Of a stretch of 64,000 nt of DNA, positions 25,988 to 32,600 are shown piece by piece (within the stretch, counting starts at the first letter, position 1; every line of letters starts with the position of its first letter). The position numbers and the translations under genes are program-made. This DNA comes from Kitasatospora papulosa. GTDB taxonomy: Bacteria > Actinomycetota > Actinomycetes > Streptomycetales > Streptomycetaceae. Under the pieces are notes generated by a model that saw only the letters and a list, made by a program, of their open reading frames with translations, had not been told where the DNA came from and made no database searches. The DNA is taken from positions 186,001 to 250,000 of the forward strand of contig NZ_JNYQ01000008.1 of the NCBI RefSeq assembly GCF_000717245.1, written 5' to 3'.

Positions 25988-26958
25988 CCGTCATCGACTG
26001 CTCCTCACTCCGCGACGAACTCCTGGAACTCGCCTCGCGCCTGCCGGCGGTGCCGCGTGCGGACCTCCCGGCCTTCCTGGAGGCCGCGAAGGAGGCGTCC
26101 GCCGACCTGCCCGCCTCGCTCGCCGAGGCACTCGACTCCTTCAACGTCTCCGGCAACGAGGACGGCTACCTCCTGCTGCGCGGGCTGCCCGTGGAGGAGG
26201 AGGGCCGGCTGCCGCGGACCCCCGAGTCCACCCCCGCCCCGGCGGAGCGCCCCCTGCTGACCATGGAGGCCATGCTCGGCATCGTGGGCCGGCGGCTCGG
26301 CCTGCACACCGGCTACCAGGAGCTGCGCAGCGGCACCGTCTACCACGACGTGTACCCGTCGCCGGGCGCGCACCACCTGTCGTCGGAGACCTCCGAGACA
26401 CTGCTGGAGTTCCACACGGAGATGGCGTACCACCGGCTCCAGCCGAACTACGTGATGCTGGCCTGCTCCCGGGCCGACCACGAGCGCAGAGCGGCGACCC
26501 TGGTCGGCTCGGTCCGCAAGGCGCTCCCCCTGGTCCCGGAGGGCTTCCGGACCCATCTGTTCGACCGCAAGGTGCCCTGCTGCGTCGACGTCGCCTTCCG
26601 GGGAGGCGTCGAGGACCCGGGCGCGATAGCCGAGGTGAAGCCGCTGTACGGCGATGCCTCGGACCCGCTGCTCGGGTACGACCGGGAGCTGCTGGCCCCC
26701 GAGGACCCCAGGGACGTCGAGGCCGTGGAGTCGCTGTCCAAGGCGCTGGACGAGGTCACGGAGGCCGTGCACCTGATCCCGGGTGACGTGCTGATCGTCG
26801 ACAACTTCCGTACGACGCACGCCCGTACTCCCTTCACACCGCGCTGGGACGGGGCGGACCGGTGGCTGCACCGGGTCTACATCCGGACCGACCGCTTCGG
26901 GCAGCTCTCCGGCGGGGAGCGCGCGGGCGACGTGGTCGCCTTCACTCCGCGCCGCTGA
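25984..26958 (+). CDS. cas2: Clavaminate synthase
   Basis: 324 residues, Fe(II)/2-oxoglutarate oxygenase that catalyses three separate steps of the pathway: hydroxylation of deoxyguanidinoproclavaminate, then ring closure and desaturation of proclavaminate to clavaminate. The iron ligands are His144 and Glu146 (EFHTEMAYH) and His279 (TTHARTP), with Arg293 for the 2-oxoglutarate carboxylate: numbers identical to those known for CAS1. GTG start overlaps the pah2 stop. Last gene of the early operon, followed by a long hairpin at 26977-27022. A single cas gene in this window suits a clavulanic-acid-only locus. Confidence 0.97.
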   Translation: MTVIDCSSLRDELLELASRLPAVPRADLPAFLEAAKEASADLPASLAEALDSFNVSGNEDGYLLLRGLPVEEEGRLPRTPESTPAPAERPLLTMEAMLGIVGRRLGLHTGYQELRSGTVYHDVYPSPGAHHLSSETSETLLEFHTEMAYHRLQPNYVMLACSRADHERRAATLVGSVRKALPLVPEGFRTHLFDRKVPCCVDVAFRGGVEDPGAIAEVKPLYGDASDPLLGYDRELLAPEDPRDVEAVESLSKALDEVTEAVHLIPGDVLIVDNFRTTHARTPFTPRWDGADRWLHRVYIRTDRFGQLSGGERAGDVVAFTPRR

Positions 26959-26976
26959 CCGGCTCCCGACGGCCCG

Positions 26977-27022
26977 GCGGGCCGGTGGCGCTCCCCGAAC
27001 GTGCGGGGCGTCACCGGCCCGC
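26977..27022 (+). terminator. Extended hairpin after cas2
   Basis: An 11-bp outer stem (26977-26987 with 27012-27022) encloses a CCCC/GGGG inner stem. It begins 19 bases after the cas2 stop and separates the early operon from the penicillin-binding protein gene. Confidence 0.7.
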
Positions 27023-27171
27023 CCCGTCGTGCTGCGCGCTCTCGGCTCACTCTCCCGCCACTCTCCGTGGGGGCCCGGCGCCCGGGGGCAGCGGTTAGCG
27101 TGTCGCACAGGTGGCCGGAGGCCGTCCGGTCGCGGCAAAGGTATCCGCAGTGGACAAGGAGACAACGCCAA

Positions 27172-28833
27172 GTGTCGGACCCCACCCTGCAGCAGATGGC
27201 ACGTCATGACCGCGGTGGCCGACGAGGCCGGAGCAGAGGGCCGGTACTGGGTGTGGCGGTGGCCGTCGTCCTGGCGGCCGGAGCGGGGTGGTGGGGCTAC
27301 CGGGCGTGGTCCGAGGACGGGGCGGAGAAGGACCCCGAGGTGGTCGCGGCGACCGCGAGCCTCCAGGCGTTCCTGGATGCCTGGGCGGCGGGCGAGGCCG
27401 CTGAGGCGGGGGCGCTGTCCGACTCGCCGAAGACCGCGGAGTCGTTGCTGTCCTCGGTGATGACCAATCTGAAGCCGACCGCGACGAAGCTGTCGGCGGG
27501 CGACGGCGAGAAGAACGACAAGGGTGAGGTGACCGTCCCCTACACCGCGCGGTTCACCGTGCCCGCCGTCGGTGTGTTCGGCTACGAGTCACAGGCCACC
27601 CTGGTCCGGAAGGCCGAGCAGTGGATCGTCGAGTTCAGCTCCCCGATGGTCCATCCGCGGCTGGAGCACGGCAAGACGCTCGCGCTGAAGGCGGTGGCGA
27701 AACGTGCCCCCGTGCTCGACGCGAACGGCGACGACCTGCAGGCCGCCTCGTTGCGCGGCTCGGTCGACGAGCAGGGCAAGGGCGCCTTCGGCCTCGAGGC
27801 CCGTTACGACAAGCAGCTGCGGGGCGGCGGGGGTACGGCCACCAGTGAGGTGGTGATCGCCGACCGGCAGTCCGGCGAGGCGGAGGCCTCCCTCACCAAG
27901 AGCAGCGCCGAGCCGGGCAAACCGGTGAAGACCACCATCGATCCGAAGGTGCAGGGTGCCGCCGCCGCCGCGATGGAAGGGCTGAAGGTGAACGCCGCCC
28001 TGATCGCCCTCGAGCCGTCGACGGGGAACATCCTGGCCGTCTCCAGCCGTCCGGCCGGTGGCCTCAACCGGGCGCTGGCCGGGCGGTACCCGCCCGGGTC
28101 GACGTTCAAGGTGGTCACGGCGGCGGCGATGCTGAAGGCGGGCATGAAGCCGTCGGACGTGGTGAAGTGTCCGAAGTTCGCGCACGTCGACGGGCAGCGG
28201 TTCGAGAACCAGAACCAGTTCACGCTGCCGGCGGGGTCGACGTTCAAGGACTCCTTCGCGAAGTCCTGCAACACCATGTTCGTGGAGAACCGCGCCAAGG
28301 CGGGCGGCTCCGCCCTGCACGACGCGGCGGAGGCCTTCGGGATCGGCGGCGTGTGGGACGTCGGGGACACGACGTACGACGGGTCGGTCCCCGTGAGCAC
28401 CTCCGACAACGACCTCGCGGCGTCCACCATCGGCCAGGCCCGGGTGCAGGCGTCGCCCCTGGTGATGGCGTCGATCGCGGCGACGGTGAAGGAGGGCACC
28501 TTCAAGCAGCCGGTTCTGGTGCCCGACGCGGTCAAGAAGAAGCACGAGGCGACCGCACGGCTCGACCCGTCGGTGACGGGCGCGCTGCGCGACATGATGC
28601 GGGCGACGGTGACGTACGGGGCGGGCAGTGCCCTGACCGGCCTCCCCGGGGAACCGCACGCCAAGACCGGGACGGCCGAGTTCGGGCAGGAGAAGCCGCC
28701 GCGCACCCACGCCTGGATGATCGGCTACCAGGGTGCCGATGACCTGGCCTGGTGCGTGATGCTGGAGGACGGCGGATCCGGCGGCGCCGACGCGGGGCCG
28801 GTGGCGGCCAGGTTCCTGAAGAACCTCACCTGA
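27172..28833 (+). CDS. Class B penicillin-binding protein, candidate self-resistance PBP
   Basis: 553 residues. One N-terminal membrane anchor (about 25-45), then a MecA-N/NTF2-like domain (ASLQAFLDAWAAGEAAEA) and a transpeptidase domain with S310-T-F-K313, S365-C-N367 and K498-T-G500. GTG start has AAGGAG ten bases upstream. In S. clavuligerus, PBP genes flank the beta-lactam clusters (pcbR, pbpA) and are thought to give self-protection; here the gene follows cas2 directly on the same strand. It could equally be an ordinary streptomycete PBP next to the cluster boundary. I see no beta-lactamase gene in the window. Confidence 0.9.
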   Translation: MSDPTLQQMARHDRGGRRGRSRGPVLGVAVAVVLAAGAGWWGYRAWSEDGAEKDPEVVAATASLQAFLDAWAAGEAAEAGALSDSPKTAESLLSSVMTNLKPTATKLSAGDGEKNDKGEVTVPYTARFTVPAVGVFGYESQATLVRKAEQWIVEFSSPMVHPRLEHGKTLALKAVAKRAPVLDANGDDLQAASLRGSVDEQGKGAFGLEARYDKQLRGGGGTATSEVVIADRQSGEAEASLTKSSAEPGKPVKTTIDPKVQGAAAAAMEGLKVNAALIALEPSTGNILAVSSRPAGGLNRALAGRYPPGSTFKVVTAAAMLKAGMKPSDVVKCPKFAHVDGQRFENQNQFTLPAGSTFKDSFAKSCNTMFVENRAKAGGSALHDAAEAFGIGGVWDVGDTTYDGSVPVSTSDNDLAASTIGQARVQASPLVMASIAATVKEGTFKQPVLVPDAVKKKHEATARLDPSVTGALRDMMRATVTYGAGSALTGLPGEPHAKTGTAEFGQEKPPRTHAWMIGYQGADDLAWCVMLEDGGSGGADAGPVAARFLKNLT

Positions 28834-28879
28834 CCCCCTCGCCTGCCCTCCCCCCTCCACGCCCCTCCGTACCTGACAG

Positions 28880-28908
28880 CCGGCCCGCGCCCCTCAGGCG
28901 CGGGCCGG
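28880..28908 (+). terminator. Hairpin after the PBP gene
   Basis: Perfect 12-bp stem (28880-28891 with 28897-28908) and a five-base loop CCTCA, 46 bases after the PBP stop. A likely end of the cluster's rightmost transcript. The rest of 28834-29142 shows no gene. Confidence 0.75.
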
Positions 28909-29142
28909 TGATCCTTCCCGGTCGCAGCCTCCCCGGATCGGTCATAAGCTGCCCAGACCGACACGGTGTGACCAGGGACTCCGCCCTCGCAGGCAGCCGA
29001 GCCGTGTACCCCGAGGCCACCGGACCGACCGGGAGAAACCGCACCGATGATCCGCCCGCGGGTGGGCAGGAGAGCGGGAGCACCGCACGCCGCACACACG
29101 CGACGGCGGACACGGCACACCCCCGAGGGAAGGAGCAGCCCG

Positions 29143-29604
29143 ATGCCGGACGAAGGACGCGGAGACGACGTCTACCAGCCCGACGGATCGGACACCGACA
29201 ACCCGCCGACCGACGACCTCGACCCCGAGAACGTCATCGGCGAACCCGACCTCGACGAGATGCTCGACACCGGGTACTCCCCGCCCGAGAAGCCCCTCGG
29301 CGTCACCAAGTACGGGACCACGGGCGAGGAGCAGCGGGAGGGCGAGTCGCTGGACCGCCGCCTGGCCCAGGAGGTACCCGAGGACGACCCGCTCCTGACC
29401 GACAAACCCCACGAGGGCCCGGAGGACAACGGCCCCGAGGAGGACGACGCCGGCACCGAGCGCGCCGGACGCCTCACCACCACCGACGAGGAACCCGGCA
29501 TCGACCGCAACAACAGGACCCTGGGCCGCGACGTCGGCATCGACGGAGGCGCGGCCAGCGCCGAGGAGGCTGCGCTCCACATCCAGGAGGACGACGAGAT
29601 CTGA
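29143..29604 (+). CDS. DUF5709 family protein
   Basis: 153 residues, strongly acidic, with no membrane segment. The pattern DLDPENVIGEPDLDEMLDTG followed by YSPPEKPLGV and ESLDRRLAQEVPED is typical of DUF5709 proteins of streptomycetes, whose function is not known to me. ATG 29143 chosen because GGAAGGAG precedes it at proper spacing. Probably transcribed alone or with the downstream DJ-1 family gene (91 bases further on). Confidence 0.8.
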   Translation: MPDEGRGDDVYQPDGSDTDNPPTDDLDPENVIGEPDLDEMLDTGYSPPEKPLGVTKYGTTGEEQREGESLDRRLAQEVPEDDPLLTDKPHEGPEDNGPEEDDAGTERAGRLTTTDEEPGIDRNNRTLGRDVGIDGGAASAEEAALHIQEDDEI

Positions 29605-29695
29605 CCCCGTCAGAAGCCTGTCGACGGCGATCAAAGACACAGGACGAGCACGGGCCACGCACCGGTGGGCCGTTCCGAGGAAAGGTGAAAAGCCG

Positions 29696-30262
29696 ATGAG
29701 CGGCGACGAGATCGAGCAGCGGAAGGTGCTGGCCGTGGTCACCAACTACGGCGTGGAGCAGGACGAGCTCCTGGTACCACTCGAACACCTGCGCGGCGCG
29801 GGAGCGCGGGTCGACGTGGCGGCGGTGTCGATGGACGACATCCTGACGCTGGTCGGTGACAAGGACCCCGGCAAGACCGTGCGCCCGGACCTCACACTGG
29901 ACGACGCGGACCCCGCGGACTACGACCTGCTGCTCATCCCGGGCGGCACCCTGAACGCCGACACCCTCAGGCTGCAGAACGCGACGAACGGGATCATCCG
30001 CTCCTTCACGGACTCCGGCCGCCCCGTCGCCGCCATCTGCCACGGCCCCTGGGCACTGGTCGAGGCGGGGGTCGTCCCGGACAAGCGGCTGACCTCCTAC
30101 CCCTCGCTGCGGACCGACATCCGCAACGCGGGAGGCGAGTGGACCGACGAACCGGTGGTGACGGACGGCTCCGGCGGCTGGACGCTGATCACCTCACGCA
30201 ATCCGGGCGACCTGGAGCCGTTCGTCCGCGAGATCCGGACGGCGCTCGGCGCGCGTCCCTGA
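29696..30262 (+). CDS. DJ-1/PfpI family protein
   Basis: 188 residues of the class I glutamine amidotransferase-like fold. The nucleophile elbow AICHGPWAL (Cys at about 115) is the PfpI/DJ-1 signature; members are glyoxalases, deglycase-like proteins or proteases. Strong ribosome site GAGGAAAGGTG upstream of ATG 29696. A bidirectional hairpin at 30326-30359 separates it from the convergent oxidoreductase. Specific activity cannot be read from the sequence. Confidence 0.88.
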   Translation: MSGDEIEQRKVLAVVTNYGVEQDELLVPLEHLRGAGARVDVAAVSMDDILTLVGDKDPGKTVRPDLTLDDADPADYDLLLIPGGTLNADTLRLQNATNGIIRSFTDSGRPVAAICHGPWALVEAGVVPDKRLTSYPSLRTDIRNAGGEWTDEPVVTDGSGGWTLITSRNPGDLEPFVREIRTALGARP

Positions 30263-30325
30263 CGTGGTCCCGGACGGCGGCGCCGGCTCCGCGCACCGCG
30301 CGGTTCCACACCACCGCTGCCACGC

Positions 30326-30359
30326 CGGCCGGGCGGAGTCCACGCACTCCGCCCGGCCG
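30326..30359. terminator. Bidirectional hairpin between DJ-1 and oxidoreductase genes
   Basis: A 14-bp perfect stem (30326-30339 with 30346-30359) and a CCACGC loop, between two convergent stops (30262 and 30386). Confidence 0.8.
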
Positions 30360-30385
30360 TGCGCCACCACGTGCGGGTGCCGAGG

Positions 30386-31291
30386 TCAGAGCAGGATCAC
30401 GATCTTCCCCCGCACGTGTCCGCGTTCGGAGTGGGCGTGGGCCTGCGCGATCTCTTCCAGCGGGTACGTCCGGTCGATGCGCGGCACGTAGCGCCCCTGC
30501 TCCCCGAGGGCGGCCGCTTCGGCCAGGAGCGCGGAATCGTTGACCGCGTTGGCGACCCGGACCCCCAGGCGCTCTGCGTTCACGTGGTCGGCGACCGTCA
30601 CCACGCGGTCCGGGCCTCCGGCGATCTCGACGAGATCGGGCAGGGAGCCGGAAGCGGCGGCATCGAGAACGAGGTCGACCCCGTTCGGGGCCAGGCTGGT
30701 GAGACGTTCCGCCAGGCCCGCACCGTAGCTGACGGGAACGGCGCCCAGGGACGCGAGATACGCGTGGTTGCGCTCACTGGCCGTCCCGATCACGGTGGCC
30801 CCCAGAGCGCGGGCGATCTCGACCGCCGCACCGCCGACCCCTCCGGCAGCCCCCTCGACCAGGAGGGTGCGCCCCTCCAGCCGGCCGAGCGCCCTGAGTC
30901 CGCCCAGGGCCGTCACGGACGCCAGGCCCGCCCCGGCCGCCTCCTCGTCACTCCAGGCCGCGGGGGCGGGCGCCCAGGCCGAGAGCACCGCGAGCTCGGC
31001 CGTCGCGCCCGTCACTCCGCCCAGACCGAAGACGCGGTCCCCGATGTCCACCGAGGTGACGCCCTCGCCGGTCATGTCCACCAGACCCACGGCGTCGCGT
31101 CCCGGGATCGCGGGCAGATCGACCGGGAGGAAGTCGCGGACCGATCCGTCACGCACCTTCCAGTCGACGGGATTGACGCCGGCCGCCGCGACGCGGACAC
31201 GGATCTCTCCGGGCCCGGGCAGCGGGTCCGGGGCCTGCTCGACGACGAGGGTGTCCGTACCGCCGTACTCGTGGTAGCGGGCTGCGCGCAT
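30386..31291 (-). CDS. MDR-family NADPH:quinone/alkenal oxidoreductase
   Basis: 301 residues, zinc-free medium-chain dehydrogenase/reductase related to quinone oxidoreductase. GroES-like N-terminal domain (VAAAGVNPVDWKVRDG) and a Rossmann domain with GAAGGVGGAAVEIARALG at about residue 145. Divergent from a MerR-type regulator and preceded by a promoter with a 19-20 bp spacer containing a near-perfect palindrome, the arrangement that MerR proteins control. Likely an inducible detoxification enzyme for quinones or reactive carbonyls. Confidence 0.9.
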   Translation of the reverse strand: MRAARYHEYGGTDTLVVEQAPDPLPGPGEIRVRVAAAGVNPVDWKVRDGSVRDFLPVDLPAIPGRDAVGLVDMTGEGVTSVDIGDRVFGLGGVTGATAELAVLSAWAPAPAAWSDEEAAGAGLASVTALGGLRALGRLEGRTLLVEGAAGGVGGAAVEIARALGATVIGTASERNHAYLASLGAVPVSYGAGLAERLTSLAPNGVDLVLDAAASGSLPDLVEIAGGPDRVVTVADHVNAERLGVRVANAVNDSALLAEAAALGEQGRYVPRIDRTYPLEEIAQAHAHSERGHVRGKIVILL

Positions 31292-31341
31292 GATGACCTG
31301 CCAATTCTGTCCGAGTGGCTTGGTATGCCCTGACGTCCACT

Positions 31342-31373
31342 ACGCTAAAACCTGACGTCGACGTGAGGTGCAA
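31342..31373 (-). promoter_or_regulatory. MerR-type long-spacer promoter of the oxidoreductase gene
   Basis: On the minus strand, TTGCAC (31373-31368) and TTAGCG/TAGCGT (31348-31342) are separated by 19-20 bases. The spacer holds ACCTGACGTCGACGTGAGGT (31350-31369), a 20-bp palindrome broken at one symmetric pair. Overlong spacers with a central dyad are the mark of MerR-activated promoters. Confidence 0.65.
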
Positions 31374-31405
31374 ATCGAGGCCTCCGCCAGGGGAAGGGAG
31401 GACGC

Positions 31406-31807
31406 GTGCGGATCGGTGAGGTGGCACGCCGGGCCGGGGTGAGCGTGCGGGCTCTGCGCTACTACGAGGAGCAGGACCTGCTGCGGGCCGAACGCAGCTC
31501 CGGCGGGCAGCGCCGGTATCCGGACTCCGCCGTCGACCGGGTGCAGCTGATCCAGCAGCTCTACGCCGCCGGGCTGCCCAGCAGATCGGTGCGGGAGGTG
31601 CTGCGCAGCGTGTACGCCGGCACGGTGGAGCCGGGGCTCCTGGACCGGCTGGAGAGCGAACGCGCACGTATCACCACGCGGATCACCGAACTCCTCGCCG
31701 CGCGTGACCGGCTCGACGGAGTGATCGCGACCACGCGCAACCCTCCGCCCGCGTGCGCCCGTGGGCGGGCGCGGGGAGGCCCGGCTCCCAGCGCCGCACA
31801 CGGGTGA
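31406..31807 (+). CDS. MerR family transcriptional regulator
   Basis: 133 residues. N-terminal winged helix MRIGEVARRAGVSVRALRYYEE followed by the second recognition region GQRRYPDSAVDRV and a coiled-coil dimerisation helix (about 70-108). The C-terminal tail (PPACARGRARGG) is short and lacks an obvious effector domain; a single Cys near the end might act in redox or electrophile sensing as in the AdhR/NmlR group. GTG start with GGGAGG upstream. Divergent from the oxidoreductase that it probably controls. Confidence 0.88.
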   Translation: MRIGEVARRAGVSVRALRYYEEQDLLRAERSSGGQRRYPDSAVDRVQLIQQLYAAGLPSRSVREVLRSVYAGTVEPGLLDRLESERARITTRITELLAARDRLDGVIATTRNPPPACARGRARGGPAPSAAHG

Positions 31808-31906
31808 CCGGTGTCGCCGCCCTGCCCGGGTACGCGTGGCCCCGACTCGGCTCCTGGATTTCGCCGACCACCGTGCCCTGCGGGACGGGCAGGCGTTGTA
31901 CCGGCC

Positions 31907-32170
31907 ATGAACACATGGCGCATCCTCACCGCGGCCGCGGCCGGATCGGTCCTGCTGACCGCCGCCCCCGCCGCCGCCCAGGCAGACAGTTTCGCTCCGG
32001 CGCTGACCGGCACCGCCCTCACCGCCGCCACCACCGGGGAACGCACCGGCACGGCGGTCCATGAAGTGGCCCAGGAGACCGGTTTGGGGCAAACGGCTTC
32101 GACGGCCACGGGTCTCGTGGAGACAGGGGCGGAGACGTTGCTGGCACGCGACCAGTCCGTCACGGACTGA
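31907..32170 (+). CDS. Small secreted protein of unknown function
   Basis: 87 residues with a clear signal peptide (MNTWRILTAAAAGSVLLTAAPAAAQA, cleavage near residue 26) and a Thr/Ala-rich mature part of about 60 residues without cysteines. No family recognised. The ribosome site is weak, so the call rests mainly on the signal peptide and codon bias. Confidence 0.55.
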   Translation: MNTWRILTAAAAGSVLLTAAPAAAQADSFAPALTGTALTAATTGERTGTAVHEVAQETGLGQTASTATGLVETGAETLLARDQSVTD

Positions 32171-32325
32171 CCGGACCGCCCCCGCGGACGTCCGGCCGCC
32201 GGCCGAGCCGGGGGTGACTCCTGGACAGAGGTGGCGCGGAGACGGCTGCCCCCGTGGCCCCGAGGTGCCGAACTCCGTTCCGCCGACGGCCCGTCACCGG
32301 CTCGCCGCACGGTCATGACACCGAC

Positions 32326-32373
32326 GGGTGGCGCCCGGTAGGTGGTGTCTGCTGGGTGGCGCCCGGTGGGTGG
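32326..32373. repeat. Imperfect 20-bp direct repeat upstream of the tRNA terminator
   Basis: GGGTGGCGCCCGGTAGGTGG at 32326-32345 recurs at 32354-32373 with one mismatch (offset 28). It lies in the otherwise featureless stretch 32171-32420 between the small secreted protein and the tRNA. Confidence 0.6.
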
Positions 32374-32421
32374 CGCTGTCACCACGCCGGCCGCCGGCCC
32401 CCACCGTCCCCGGCAACTGCG

Positions 32422-32457
32422 AAGGGCCGGTATCGGATGTCTCCGATACCGGCCCTT
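32422..32457 (-). terminator. Hairpin downstream of tRNA-Pro
   Basis: Perfect 16-bp stem (32422-32437 with 32442-32457) and a TGTC loop, 20 bases beyond the 3' end of the leftward tRNA gene. Confidence 0.8.
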
Positions 32458-32476
32458 GTGCTACGACTCCGACGAG

Positions 32477-32550
<74 letters not shown>

Positions 32551-32600
32551 ATGCGTTTCCTCCCGGGTCCACCGGGCGGCCTCGCAGGACAAACATTACC

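Noticed and set aside
32326..32373. Attachment-site duplication near tRNA-Pro
   Set aside because: The 20-bp direct repeat does not contain the tRNA 3' end sequence and no integrase is present, so it is listed only as a repeat.
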